Shown here: piece by piece, positions 1 through 9,377 of the stretch
Numbering within the stretch: position 1 is the first letter of the stretch
Layout of the letters: each line of letters opens with the position of its first letter
Assembly (NCBI GenBank): GCA_024233675.1
Contig: JACKPH010000009.1
Location: forward strand, 1-35,730
Length of the DNA stretch: 35,730 nt
Direction: 5' to 3'
DNA from: Thermotogae bacterium
Lineage (GTDB): Bacteria; Thermotogota; Thermotogae; Petrotogales; Petrotogaceae
Notes under the pieces: generated by a model
What the model saw: the letters and a program-made list of their open reading frames with translations, nothing else
What the model was told of the DNA's origin: nothing
The model's database searches: none
Made by a program: the position numbers and the translations under genes

Positions 1-81
1 TGTCGACGAATATAATTCGAAAGATTTTTTTTAAAATATTTTTCCTGTAAATCAAGAATAAATAGGATTTCAAAAGAAAAG

Positions 82-112
82 AGATGACTTCTGTTCAAAA
101 CAGAAGTCATCT
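82..112. terminator. Bidirectional hairpin terminator after glgP
   Basis: A perfect 14-bp stem (82-95 with 99-112) with a 3-nt loop is flanked by T-rich sequence in both directions. On the minus strand it lies about 50 nt past the glgP stop, so it most likely ends glgP. On the plus strand it could end whatever gene lies left of the window. Confidence 0.85.
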
Positions 113-160
113 TTTATTTACCTTTTTATTATTTGGGTACACAGCATAAAGCCTGTTTTA

Positions 161-2725
161 TTAACCCGGATATTTTATTAATTTTGAAATATAATTTTTA
201 TGAGGCATATAAGGGTGACTTGCTGAAACTCTTACATTATATCCGTAATCGCCTCTTTCTTCTATTTCGAAAGAACCTGTAAACATATAAGTATCTTTCT
301 GAACTTCTTTAACGAGTTTAAGATCGAATGTTTTAAGACCGGTAACTTTCTCATTTTCAAGTCTTGCAAGAACAATTTCAGGCTGTATTGAGTCAGGACC
401 TATACCAGGAAGATAGATTTCTGCATTTATTTCTATTTCTTTACCAACCTCAAGAACCGCTTTGTTTTCTGTATTTGCAAGAACCTTTATTTTTATGTAT
501 TCCCAGTTTCTTTCGAGTAATTCTCTCCAATGGGCAAAATCTCTGGAAACAGTAAAGTTATTTGCTGAAAATTTGTTGTTCTGATCAAGCGCAGGCATAT
601 AAAGTTTCTGAGTGTACTCTTTAACCATTCTTGTCATATTGAAGAAAGAACCTACTGTTTTTATGGATTCTTTCATTACCTTTATCCATTCTGAAGAAAC
701 AGATGAATCACCTTTGTCATAATAAAGCGGAACAATAACTTTTTCAAGGGAATTATACATAGAAACACTGTCTATTTTATCCTGAAGTTCAAGATTTTCA
801 TAATCCCTGTTATCTCCTATTGCCCAACCGTTTTTACCGTTAAATCCTTCTACCCACCAACCGTCGAGTACTGAAAAATTTGATGCTCCGTTCATACCTG
901 CTTTTTCTCCTGATGTTCCTGAAGCTTCATGAGGTCTTCTCGGATTATTAAGCCATATATCTACGCCTGAAACAAGATATCTTGCCATATTCATATCATA
1001 ATTTTCAAGAATAATAATTCTGTTTTTAAACTGAGGCATTCTTGAAATTTCATATATTCTTTTAATAAATTCCTGACCAGGTTTATCAGCAGGATGAGCT
1101 TTACCTGCAAATACAAACTGAACAGGTCTTTCAGGATTGTTGATTATTTTTTCCAGTCTCTGCAGATCTTTAAAAATAAGAGTTGCTCTTTTATAAGTTG
1201 CGAATCTTCTTGCAAAACCTATTGTAAGAGTATCTTCATCAAGTATTTTTCCTATTTCCTCAAGCTGTTCAACAGTTTCACCGTGTCTTAGTCTCTGATT
1301 TTTGATTTTCTGATGAATGTAATCAATAAGAATTCTTTTTCTCTGTTTGTGAACTTCCCAGAGTTCTTCATCAGGTATTTTATCAATATTACTCCATGAA
1401 TCAGGATCATCAAGTTTTTTATACCATGATTCTCCCATATATTTTTCATAAAGTTTCTGTAAATCGTAAGAAATCCATGTCTGAGAATGTACTCCGTTTG
1501 TTACATGGGTTATAGGAACCTCAACATCTTCAAGACCTTTCCATACATGTTTCCACAGAGATCTTGAAACTTTACCGTGAAGTTCGGAAACTCCGTTGGC
1601 TCTTCCTGCAAGACTTAAAGCAAGAATTGTCATTGAAAACATTTCTGAGTTATCAGGTCTTTTTTCATAACCGAGTTCTATAAATTCATTTCTTGAGGCT
1701 TTCATTTTAGGCCAGAAATCTCCGAAATATCTTTCTACCATGTAAATAGGGAAAGCATCATTACCTGCAGGTACAGGAGTATGTGTTGTAAAAATAGAAC
1801 CGGAACGTACAGCTTCAACGGCTTCTTTAAATTCAAGACCTTTTTCATTAACATATTCTCTTATTCTTTCAAGATTAAGAAATGCAGCATGACCTTCATT
1901 CATATGCCATACAGAAGGATTAATACCGAGTTCTCTCAGGGCTTTTACCCCGGCAATACCGAGAAGAATTTCCTGCTTTATTCTCATTTCGGAATCCCCG
2001 CCATATAATCTTGAAGTCAGAAGTCTTTCTTCAGGATCGTTCTGAGGAATATCTGTATCAAGAAGATAAAGATTTATTCTTCCTACAGAAAGTTTCCATA
2101 TCTTTACATAAACTGTCTTCCCGAGAATATTTATAGGAATAAAAATTTCATCACCGTTTTTATTTAATGCTGATTCAACAGGAAAATTATTAAAGTCATA
2201 GTTTTCGAAAACGTTTTCCTGCCATCCCTCAGAATTTATTTTTTGCTGGAAATAACCCTGGCGGTAAAGAAAGCCTACGGCAACAAAAGGCAAACCAAGA
2301 TCAGAAGCTTCTTTAACATGATCTCCGGCTAAAACGCCAAGACCTCCGGAATAAATAGGAAGTGATTCATGAAGTCCGTATTCAGCACAAAAATATGCTA
2401 TAGTACCATTCTGTTCATCACTGTGTGTGGTTTTAAACCAGGTGTTTTTTTCTTCCATATAAGAATTAAATTTTTTGGTAACTTTTTCATAAAGTTTCAT
2501 AAAATCATTATCTGATAATATATTTTCCAGATTTTTCTGACTGACATTTTTCAGGAAATATACAGGATTTCTTGAAGAACTAACCCATAAGGTTTTATCA
2601 ATTCTTTCAAAAAGCTCCTGAGCATCATAATTCCAAGTCCACCATAGATTTCTTGAAATTTTTGTTAATTCGTTAATTTCTTCAGGTAACTTAGGAACAG
2701 CTGTAACTTTGCTTAAAAATTCCAT
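161..2725 (-). CDS. glgP: Alpha-glucan (glycogen/maltodextrin) phosphorylase
   Basis: This 854-residue cytosolic enzyme cleaves alpha-1,4-glucans with phosphate to give glucose-1-phosphate, so glycogen or imported maltodextrin can feed glycolysis. It belongs to the shorter alpha-glucan phosphorylase family (AgpA-like), with a DUF3417-type N-terminus (NLWWTWNYDA near residue 30). The PLP-binding signature EASGTSGEKAGMNGA lies near residues 599-613, and its lysine should carry the cofactor. The glucan-binding and glycine-rich part YSGGLGVLAGDH is near residue 125. The C-terminal ~130 residues form a beta-rich tail, usual for this subfamily. The start is fixed by GGAGGGAGG a few bases upstream. 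The gene stands alone, with its own promoter (2779-2806) and terminator. Nothing looks damaged. Confidence 0.95.
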   Translation of the reverse strand: MEFLSKVTAVPKLPEEINELTKISRNLWWTWNYDAQELFERIDKTLWVSSSRNPVYFLKNVSQKNLENILSDNDFMKLYEKVTKKFNSYMEEKNTWFKTTHSDEQNGTIAYFCAEYGLHESLPIYSGGLGVLAGDHVKEASDLGLPFVAVGFLYRQGYFQQKINSEGWQENVFENYDFNNFPVESALNKNGDEIFIPINILGKTVYVKIWKLSVGRINLYLLDTDIPQNDPEERLLTSRLYGGDSEMRIKQEILLGIAGVKALRELGINPSVWHMNEGHAAFLNLERIREYVNEKGLEFKEAVEAVRSGSIFTTHTPVPAGNDAFPIYMVERYFGDFWPKMKASRNEFIELGYEKRPDNSEMFSMTILALSLAGRANGVSELHGKVSRSLWKHVWKGLEDVEVPITHVTNGVHSQTWISYDLQKLYEKYMGESWYKKLDDPDSWSNIDKIPDEELWEVHKQRKRILIDYIHQKIKNQRLRHGETVEQLEEIGKILDEDTLTIGFARRFATYKRATLIFKDLQRLEKIINNPERPVQFVFAGKAHPADKPGQEFIKRIYEISRMPQFKNRIIILENYDMNMARYLVSGVDIWLNNPRRPHEASGTSGEKAGMNGASNFSVLDGWWVEGFNGKNGWAIGDNRDYENLELQDKIDSVSMYNSLEKVIVPLYYDKGDSSVSSEWIKVMKESIKTVGSFFNMTRMVKEYTQKLYMPALDQNNKFSANNFTVSRDFAHWRELLERNWEYIKIKVLANTENKAVLEVGKEIEINAEIYLPGIGPDSIQPEIVLARLENEKVTGLKTFDLKLVKEVQKDTYMFTGSFEIEERGDYGYNVRVSASHPYMPHKNYISKLIKYPG

Positions 2726-2778
2726 TTTTTGTCCTCCCTCCGTACATCTGTGAAAAAAGTTTCTTACTTATCTGATTA

Positions 2779-2806
2779 ATTATATCAAAAAAATGATGAA
2801 AATCAA
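2779..2806 (-). promoter_or_regulatory. Sigma-70-type promoter of glgP
   Basis: On the minus strand a -35 TTGATT (2801-2806) is followed after 16 nt by TGA-TATAAT, with the -10 at 2779-2784. The start codon is about 55 nt downstream. Confidence 0.7.
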
Positions 2807-2825
2807 GTTAATTTAATAAAAAATG

Positions 2826-3359
2826 TTATTTTTCGTAAATATATACTCCTTCTTCCTCCTCATTGCCGCTGTTAACTATTTTTAGAGAAATTTCTTCTTT
2901 ACTTTTGGATGTGGGAATATTCTTACCAATATAATCAGCTTTTATAGGAAATTCACGGTGTCCTCTGTCTATAAGGACTAAAAGCTGTATTGCCAGCGGC
3001 CTTCCTCTTTTTATTATGCCCTCCATTGCCGCTCTGACTGTTCTTCCGGTAAAAAGCACATCATCGACAAGTATTATTGTTTTTCCGTTAATATCAAAAT
3101 CAATAGAAGAAGAATCATAATCTGATTTTTTTATATCATCCCTGTAAGGGGAAACATCTATTTCTCCGTATAAAACTTTTTTATCTTCTATTTTTTCAAG
3201 GTTCTCTTTTATTATATTTGCAACTGATATTCCTTTATTTTTAATTCCTATGATTGCAATATTTTCCGTACCCTTGTTTTTTTCTGTGATTTCGTGTGAA
3301 AGTCTCATTAATGATCTTCTGATATCTTTTTTATCCATTATTTTATTTTTCAGAATCAT
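2826..3359 (-). CDS. pyrR: PyrR: bifunctional pyrimidine regulator / uracil phosphoribosyltransferase
   Basis: PyrR proteins bind pyr mRNA leaders in a UMP-dependent way to promote attenuation, and often also have weak uracil phosphoribosyltransferase activity. The type I PRTase loop IILVDDVLFTGRTVRAA (near residues 92-108) is intact with the two acidic residues that bind PRPP, and RGRPLAIQLLVLIDRGHREFPI is typical of PyrR. The length (177 residues) is normal. The frame also opens at a GTG at 3368. I chose the ATG at 3359 because AAAGGGTG sits six bases before it, while the GTG has no site of its own. No pyrimidine genes and no obvious PyrR-binding leader are in the window, so its targets must lie elsewhere. 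It is divergent from the DegV gene. Confidence 0.92.
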   Translation of the reverse strand: MILKNKIMDKKDIRRSLMRLSHEITEKNKGTENIAIIGIKNKGISVANIIKENLEKIEDKKVLYGEIDVSPYRDDIKKSDYDSSSIDFDINGKTIILVDDVLFTGRTVRAAMEGIIKRGRPLAIQLLVLIDRGHREFPIKADYIGKNIPTSKSKEEISLKIVNSGNEEEEGVYIYEK

Positions 3360-3394
3360 GGTATTCACCCTTTCATTATTATTCTATTAATATA

Positions 3395-3403
3395 ATTTTA
3401 CCA
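3395..3403 (-). promoter_or_regulatory. Extended -10 promoter candidate for pyrR
   Basis: TGGTAAAAT reads on the minus strand about 36 nt upstream of the pyrR ATG. It fits the TGn extended -10 pattern seen before many genes here. No good -35 is seen. Confidence 0.5.
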
Positions 3404-3441
3404 TTTTTATCCGCAAAAAATAAATTATGAAGTCAAATTTG

Positions 3442-3450
3442 TGATATTAT
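3442..3450 (+). promoter_or_regulatory. Extended -10 promoter candidate for the DegV gene
   Basis: TGATATTAT lies 38 nt before the DegV start, back-to-back with the pyrR promoter candidate. No convincing -35 hexamer is present. Confidence 0.5.
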
Positions 3451-3487
3451 TTAATTATGAAAATATTTATATTGCGGGAGGAAATTT

Positions 3488-4357
3488 ATGGAATACATAG
3501 CTCAGATTTGTGATTCTGCAGGAAATTTGGGTAAAGAATTGACTGAAGAATTTAGTATAATGAACATACCTTTTTATATAACATTTGACGGAAAGAAGTA
3601 TTACAGGCACAATGTTGATATATCTGACAACGAATTTCTCAAATTCATGGAGAATAATCCGAAAAAAATACCTAAAACGGCAGCACCTAATATTAATGAC
3701 TGGTATGAAAAGTATGATGAAGCATATAAAAACGGTAAAAAAAATATGATAGTAACAACAATATCGCCTAAGCTTTCCGGAAGTTTTCAGAATGCATCAG
3801 TTGCTAAAAATCAGTTTGAAGAAAATCATAAAGATTCACAGATAGAAATTATAAATACACAAAGCTGTACATGCGGTCAGGCAGCGCTTGAAATAGGTAT
3901 AGCGCAGATGATTAAAAAAAATCTTGATTTTACCGTTATAAAAAACAAAGCATATGATGCATTAAAAACTATGAGTACACTATTCTCCGTAAAAACTTTA
4001 CTTTATATGAAAGAAGGCGGCAGAATAGGTGGAGCAACAGCATTTTTGGGGAATTTTATGAATATAAAACCTATAGCGGAATTTTCTGACGGAGAGGTAA
4101 AAGCTGTCAAAATGGCAAGGGGAAGAAAAAGCAGTATTGAAAAAATGTCTGATATCGCTGTTTCGAGAATAAAAAACGTAAAAAATACAATTATGTGTAC
4201 AAGAAATGCACTTTGTACAGAAGATGAAGAATATATGATAAAATTTATAAAAAATAAAATAGGGGATATAAAAATTTATTCAGGAACGCTGGGAGCGGTT
4301 ATAGGTGCTCATTCAGGTCCTGGTGCAATAGGAGTAGGGTTTGTGGAAATAATTTAA
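3488..4357 (+). CDS. DegV family fatty-acid-binding protein
   Basis: This is a 289-residue protein of the DegV (FakB-like) family, whose members bind a fatty acid and, in organisms with FakA, present it for phosphorylation and entry into phospholipids. Family hallmarks are visible: IAQICDSAGNLGKEL at the N-terminus, TTISPKLSGSFQNA (near residues 94-107) in the lipid-contact loop, and LLYMKEGGRIGGATAFLGN (near residues 172-190). The length is typical. The start has GGGAGG seven bases upstream. The secreted phospholipase-like gene follows after 16 nt on the same strand, so the two are probably co-transcribed. That would pair lipid breakdown with fatty-acid handling, which is inference. FakA is not in the window. 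Confidence 0.88.
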   Translation: MEYIAQICDSAGNLGKELTEEFSIMNIPFYITFDGKKYYRHNVDISDNEFLKFMENNPKKIPKTAAPNINDWYEKYDEAYKNGKKNMIVTTISPKLSGSFQNASVAKNQFEENHKDSQIEIINTQSCTCGQAALEIGIAQMIKKNLDFTVIKNKAYDALKTMSTLFSVKTLLYMKEGGRIGGATAFLGNFMNIKPIAEFSDGEVKAVKMARGRKSSIEKMSDIAVSRIKNVKNTIMCTRNALCTEDEEYMIKFIKNKIGDIKIYSGTLGAVIGAHSGPGAIGVGFVEII

Positions 4358-4373
4358 TATATAGGGGGATTAT

Positions 4374-5672
4374 ATGGGATATAAAAAAATATTTACGGTT
4401 TTTTTAATTTTAAGTATTTTTATTTTAGGATTCTCATGGGAAAATCATACACTTATAACGTATATAACTTTATCAGGAAATTTCGGAACTGAAAAAGTAA
4501 CTGTAAAATCAATTGAAGATTTTTTACATGATAATGAAAAAGAAATATTTGATATGCTTTATGAAGCTGATACTGAATTTTCTTCGGAAATTAAAAATTA
4601 TAAACCAATACCGGAAGAACTTAAGAAATATGCAGATAATGAAAAAAACACAGTAAAAAAATTTTTTTATCTCCTGAGAATTAATCCTGAGTATTCAGTT
4701 AAATATTTTCTCAAGGAAGTACCGGGAAATAATTATGAAAATTATAAAAAAATAAATTTTAAAGATATAGCGTATGCGGATTATTTTTATCCTGATGCAC
4801 TTTATTCTGAAATAAGCACGGGGAATGATATAAATTCTCTGGAGATTATTTCTACTGCTTCCGATGAACCGGATTACGGATTTGATATAGGACTTTTTGA
4901 TGATAACGATACATATTACGGAAAAATTTACGGTTTCGGAGATCAGTCTTTCGGCAATCCTAAAGTTATATTCGGATCTCAGGCACCTTTTCATATGGGT
5001 TTTTATAATGAATCCGGTATTATTTATTTTGCCAGTCCTTCTATGAAAAATACATATCCTGAACTGAGAATAAGGCAGTTTGAAAAACTTGCACAGTTTG
5101 CATACAGCAAAGGCGAAATGTATTGGGCTTACAGATTCGCAGGATGGGCACTTCATTATATTCAGGATATAACAATGCCTTATCATTCCGCAATAATGCC
5201 GGGAAAAAGTACTTTTGAACTTTTATGGGTAGCAGCCCTCGATGCCGTAGGTATAAAAGGTCCGTATAATAATGTTCTCGATGAAGTTACTAATAAACAT
5301 ATAGTTTTTGAGAGATTTCAGATGAAAAAACTTTATGAGGATTATGAAAAAGGTGCCGATTTATCTTATCTGAAAGTTTTTACAGATGATGAAACAGAAG
5401 AATTTGATGATTATAAAATCAGAAGCGAACTTTCGAATAATTCAAAAAAATTCGGAAAAGATCTGGATAAAAAAATTAATAAAGCCATATATGATAAAGA
5501 AAAATACAATAATCTTGTTAATATATATGACAGTCAGAATATAGATCTTGAAGCAATTTTAAAATTCAGGGATTCACAGGAATATGAAAATCTTTATGAA
5601 ATAACAAAAACAATAAACCACAGAACAGCACTGTATACATACAGCTTTTATAAAAAAATTTTTGAAAAATAA
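4374..5672 (+). CDS. Secreted zinc-dependent phospholipase C / P1-nuclease-like protein
   Basis: This 432-residue exported protein starts with a signal peptide whose hydrophobic stretch (about residues 7-19) ends just before WENHTLIT. In the zinc phospholipase C/S1-P1 nuclease fold the mature protein begins with a Trp that ligates zinc, so cleavage before this Trp fits well. Other metal ligands are recognisable: an APFHMGF histidine, and HYIQDITMPYH (about residues 261-271), with the HxxxD...H pattern of this superfamily. The middle region and a long charged helical tail are not typical, so the substrate (phospholipid, nucleic acid or other phosphodiester) cannot be assigned. It probably forms an operon with the DegV gene and ends at a perfect palindromic terminator. 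Confidence 0.75.
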   Translation: MGYKKIFTVFLILSIFILGFSWENHTLITYITLSGNFGTEKVTVKSIEDFLHDNEKEIFDMLYEADTEFSSEIKNYKPIPEELKKYADNEKNTVKKFFYLLRINPEYSVKYFLKEVPGNNYENYKKINFKDIAYADYFYPDALYSEISTGNDINSLEIISTASDEPDYGFDIGLFDDNDTYYGKIYGFGDQSFGNPKVIFGSQAPFHMGFYNESGIIYFASPSMKNTYPELRIRQFEKLAQFAYSKGEMYWAYRFAGWALHYIQDITMPYHSAIMPGKSTFELLWVAALDAVGIKGPYNNVLDEVTNKHIVFERFQMKKLYEDYEKGADLSYLKVFTDDETEEFDDYKIRSELSNNSKKFGKDLDKKINKAIYDKEKYNNLVNIYDSQNIDLEAILKFRDSQEYENLYEITKTINHRTALYTYSFYKKIFEK

Positions 5673-5693
5673 TTCACCTTAAGGTGAATTATT
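5668..5693. terminator. Bidirectional terminator between convergent genes
   Basis: A perfect 26-base palindrome (13-bp arms) is followed by T-runs on both strands. It overlaps the end of the phospholipase-like gene and ends 3 nt before the stop of the nucleotidyltransferase-like gene. Confidence 0.85.
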
Positions 5694-5695
5694 TT

Positions 5696-6253
5696 TTACC
5701 ATTTTATAATTTCAAGTTCCGGCCACTTTTCTTTCCATTTATAAGCTTTTTTATAAAATATATCTTCTGTTATAAGTTTTTTATTAGGTCTTATTTTTAA
5801 TTCAAAAATGTCGTCAACTCCGAAAGGAGCATACAAATAAAAATTACTTTTTATACCTATTGATGTTGCTGTTGACGGCCAGGAATCTATAGCTTCTTCG
5901 GAAGAAGAGTAAGGACGTATTTCTTTACTGAATTTTTCTTTATACCATAAATGAACCCTTGCCTGATTTTTAATATCTGTTTTAATATTTTTAAATAAAC
6001 CGGATGCCTTTTTTATAATAATATTTTCTGCTTCATAGGACAAATCCGAATCATCAAAATATATTATATCGTAATCTTCTATTCCGTAATCAGCTTTCCT
6101 TCCGGTAATAAAATTCCAGACTGTTTGTGCAACAGCTCCGCCGCCTATATAATAATTTTTCAGACCGAGTTTTTCTATATTCTCAGTTAAAAATAAAATC
6201 TGTCTGTTCTGAATTAAAGCAGATGAAAATATTTCCTGATAATTTTTTTTCAT
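5696..6253 (-). CDS. Nucleotidyltransferase-like protein (NTP_transf_6/DUF925 type)
   Basis: This 185-residue protein resembles the small nucleotidyltransferase-like family often annotated as DUF925 or NTP_transf_6. The fold signature YIGGGAVAQTVWNFITGR (about residues 36-53) and the acidic strand YGIEDYDIIYFDD (about residues 57-69, a DxD-type metal site) are present. FGVDDIFELKIRPNK near the C-terminus is also typical. The substrate of the family is unknown to me, so only the fold-level call is firm. The start ATG has an ACAGGAG site eight bases upstream. The gene is alone on the minus strand, and its upstream region is shared with the divergent diguanylate cyclase. Confidence 0.75.
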   Translation of the reverse strand: MKKNYQEIFSSALIQNRQILFLTENIEKLGLKNYYIGGGAVAQTVWNFITGRKADYGIEDYDIIYFDDSDLSYEAENIIIKKASGLFKNIKTDIKNQARVHLWYKEKFSKEIRPYSSSEEAIDSWPSTATSIGIKSNFYLYAPFGVDDIFELKIRPNKKLITEDIFYKKAYKWKEKWPELEIIKW

Positions 6254-6344
6254 GATAATTCTCCTGTATAATAATTTATTTTTAAAATTATAGCACTTTT
6301 TTATTTCCGGAAAGCTTAAAAATTATTTATAATAAAATCCTGTG

Positions 6345-6353
6345 TGCTATAAT
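6345..6353 (+). promoter_or_regulatory. Extended -10 promoter for the first diguanylate cyclase
   Basis: TGCTATAAT, a consensus extended -10, lies 70 nt before the start codon. The sequence 17 nt upstream of it does not resemble TTGACA, as expected for an extended -10 promoter. Confidence 0.6.
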
Positions 6354-6422
6354 ATATATATAAAAAGTTTATTTGATTGATATTGGGTTAATAAAATGAA
6401 TTTGAGGGTTCCGGAGGCGGAT

Positions 6423-9374
6423 ATGAAAAAAATTTTATTTATATTATTTTTTATTATAATGTTTCAGATGCTTTTTTATGCGGAGGAACTTCTTAAGGAA
6501 GGAGTTGCCCCGGTTTTTGATACTCTCGGAAGAGAAGAGGGACTTACAAATCTTTCTGTTTCTTCTCTTGTTCAGGATAAATACGGTTTTATATGGATAG
6601 GAACTCAGGGAGGACTCAATAAGTATGATGGAAGAAAAATAGAGGTAATTAAAAATAATCCTTTTTCCGATAACGGACTTTTACATAATCTTATTCAGAC
6701 TATGTATTATGACGAAGAAAATAATTTTCTCTGGATAGGCACTTATCAGGGACTTTCAAAATATATTATAGACAGAAATATTTTTGAAAATTATACTGTT
6801 GAAAATAACGGACTTTCAAATCCTGTTGTTGTCGCAATAGAAAAAGATAATGAGGGGAATCTCTGGATAGGAACTTTAGAGGGACTGAATGTACTTAATA
6901 TAGAAACAGGAAATATTAAAAAATATGAAATTCCCGGAAATACAGTAAGATCCGTAAAGTATACATCAGAAGGAGAAATCCTTATAGGTACATATACCGG
7001 ACTTTACAGATACAATAAAATAAATGATAACGTTGAAAAAATAGAATTAAAACTTCCTTCAGAATTAGTAATGTCTGTAAAAGAATTTCAGGAAGGAATT
7101 ATATCTTTGGGTTTATGGAACGGCGGGTTATATGAATACAATACAAAAACATTAGATTATACATTGAAAACATTTAAAGACAACAGAATTTATGTAATAT
7201 CACAAACCACAGACGGAATAAAATGGGTAGGAACATGGGGTGGAGGACTTTTTGCCGTAACTCCTGATAATAAAGAATATAATTTTTCCGGTGAAGGTCC
7301 GGACAAATATTTACCTCATCCTATAGTGTATTCTTTAATGCAGGACAGCTCCGGAATTTTTTGGATAGGTACTAACGGCGGTGGAATGAGTAAATTAAAC
7401 CCGAGAAAAATAAACTATATGAAATACTCTCATAATTCTGATGATGAAAACAGTTTAAGTGCAGGAAAAATAGCTTATATTACAAAAGATTCTTATGACA
7501 ATTTATGGGTTGCTGTTTATAACTCCGGAATAAATGTTTTTTCTCCTGACGGAACAATAAAAAAATACAGATATGATCCGGAAAACTTAAATTCCCTTCC
7601 TGATGATAATATAAGAAAAATAGAAGAAACAGAAAACGGAAATATGATTATTGCAACCGGAAGAGGAATAGTTCTTTATAACAGGGAAGATGATTCTTTT
7701 GAATTACAGAATATATTACCTGACGGTACAATAGTTTATTCATTTGAAAAAGACGGTAATTATCTGTGGATAGGTACTTATTCGGACGGACTTTTCAGAT
7801 ATAATACAGTAACAAAAGATTTAAAAAGATATTATTTTAAGAATTCCGATGATTATACAATTTCGGATAATCTTGTGTATGCAGTTTTAAAAGATTCAAA
7901 AGGAAGGCTGTGGGTAGGAACAAACAACGGATTAAACATGATGCCTTCGGTCGGGGATAATTTTAAAATATTTAAAAGAGTTCACGGAGACAGGGAAAAA
8001 ATATCATGGAATACAATACATGCTATTTTTGAGGATTCTTTCGGTAGAATATGGATAGGAATGACTGGCGGCGGAATAGCTTATTACAATGAAGACGGAA
8101 CTTTCACGAATTTCACAGAAGAAGAAGGTCTTTCGAGTAATTATGTTAACGGAATTGCAGAAGGAACAAACGGTGATATATGGGCAAGCACACATAACGG
8201 AATTTCTCTCATAAACAAAGAAAATGAAATTACAATACTTACTCCGGGAGACGGCATAGGAAGCTGGGAATTTAATTTCGGAGGATTTAAAGATAAAGAC
8301 GGAAATATTTATTTCGGAAGTACAAACGGAATAACAGTTATTCCGGATTCTTTTAAGGAAAAAAATATAGATAAGCCAAAACTTTATATAACGGATGCGG
8401 AATTATTTCAGAAAGAAATAGATAAAGATGAAGCTTTTTATAACAATGATATTAAAGAATTTTCATATAATGAAAACTATATATCTTTCAGATTTACCGC
8501 AATAGATTATGATACACCTGAAAAAACAAAATTTTATTATTATCTCAAGGGATTTGAAAAATCCTGGATTTATCTCGGTACAGGAAATTATATTTCTTAT
8601 TCAAATTTACCGCCGGGAAAATATGAACTCCTTGCTTACGCTGAAACAATGAGAGGAATAAAATCAGATATAGTACATTTTTATTTTACAATACGTAAGC
8701 CATGGTTTCAGACAGTCTATGCATATATACTTTATCTAATGGCAGTTATTCTGCTGGTTTACGGAATGATAAAAATATGGGAAGGACGTATAATAAATAT
8801 AAAAAATTCCGAACTTGCAGTTATTAATGAAAAACTTGAAGAAGCAAACAGAACTCTTGAAAATCTTTCCGTAAAAGATCCTCTTACAGAAACATATAAC
8901 AGAAGATATTTTGATACAATGATAAGAGAATACATAAGTCTTGCGAAAAGAAGTAAAATATATTTATCAGTTATAATGATAGATATTGATGATTTCAAAA
9001 AAATCAATGACAGTTACGGCCATCTTGCGGGGGATTATCTTCTTAAAGATTTCGGATTAACTATAAAAAGAGCTCTTCCGAGAACAACTGATTTTGTGGC
9101 AAGATACGGCGGCGATGAATTTATAGTTAGCCTTTTTGATACTAATCCTGCCGGAGCACTTGTTGTTGCGGAGAACATAAAAAAATCACTTGAACATACA
9201 AGAATAAGACAGGAATTTTCAAAAAATCCGGGAAAAGTAACTATAAGTCTCGGAGTATATTCTTCAGTACCTCCGAATGAATTTATGCCTGAGGATTATA
9301 TAGAAAAAGCCGACAGAGCACTTTATATAGCTAAACATAACGGTAAAAACAATATAAAAGTATTTAACGGGTGA
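6423..9374 (+). CDS. Membrane diguanylate cyclase with periplasmic sensory propeller
   Basis: This 983-residue sensor is predicted to make c-di-GMP in response to an external signal. In order: a signal peptide (MKKILFILFFIIMF), about 14 short propeller repeats of the form GNLWIGTxxGLN (residues ~30-640), a Y_Y_Y-type immunoglobulin-like domain ending in SNLPPGKYELLAYA (~730-745), one transmembrane segment (~770-790), a short coiled coil, and a GGDEF domain. The active site YGGDEF lies near residue 895. An inhibitory-site RTTD sits five residues before it, so product feedback is likely. The frame is open 27 nt further upstream, but ATG 6423 has GGAGG six bases before it and gives a clean signal peptide. 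A small membrane protein follows 3 nt later. Confidence 0.92.
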   Translation: MKKILFILFFIIMFQMLFYAEELLKEGVAPVFDTLGREEGLTNLSVSSLVQDKYGFIWIGTQGGLNKYDGRKIEVIKNNPFSDNGLLHNLIQTMYYDEENNFLWIGTYQGLSKYIIDRNIFENYTVENNGLSNPVVVAIEKDNEGNLWIGTLEGLNVLNIETGNIKKYEIPGNTVRSVKYTSEGEILIGTYTGLYRYNKINDNVEKIELKLPSELVMSVKEFQEGIISLGLWNGGLYEYNTKTLDYTLKTFKDNRIYVISQTTDGIKWVGTWGGGLFAVTPDNKEYNFSGEGPDKYLPHPIVYSLMQDSSGIFWIGTNGGGMSKLNPRKINYMKYSHNSDDENSLSAGKIAYITKDSYDNLWVAVYNSGINVFSPDGTIKKYRYDPENLNSLPDDNIRKIEETENGNMIIATGRGIVLYNREDDSFELQNILPDGTIVYSFEKDGNYLWIGTYSDGLFRYNTVTKDLKRYYFKNSDDYTISDNLVYAVLKDSKGRLWVGTNNGLNMMPSVGDNFKIFKRVHGDREKISWNTIHAIFEDSFGRIWIGMTGGGIAYYNEDGTFTNFTEEEGLSSNYVNGIAEGTNGDIWASTHNGISLINKENEITILTPGDGIGSWEFNFGGFKDKDGNIYFGSTNGITVIPDSFKEKNIDKPKLYITDAELFQKEIDKDEAFYNNDIKEFSYNENYISFRFTAIDYDTPEKTKFYYYLKGFEKSWIYLGTGNYISYSNLPPGKYELLAYAETMRGIKSDIVHFYFTIRKPWFQTVYAYILYLMAVILLVYGMIKIWEGRIINIKNSELAVINEKLEEANRTLENLSVKDPLTETYNRRYFDTMIREYISLAKRSKIYLSVIMIDIDDFKKINDSYGHLAGDYLLKDFGLTIKRALPRTTDFVARYGGDEFIVSLFDTNPAGALVVAENIKKSLEHTRIRQEFSKNPGKVTISLGVYSSVPPNEFMPEDYIEKADRALYIAKHNGKNNIKVFNG

Positions 9375-9377
9375 TAT

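Noticed and set aside
1..50. Tail of a plus-strand gene entering from the left
   Set aside because: All three frames reach stops within 50 bases and no frame can be preferred, although a terminator follows.
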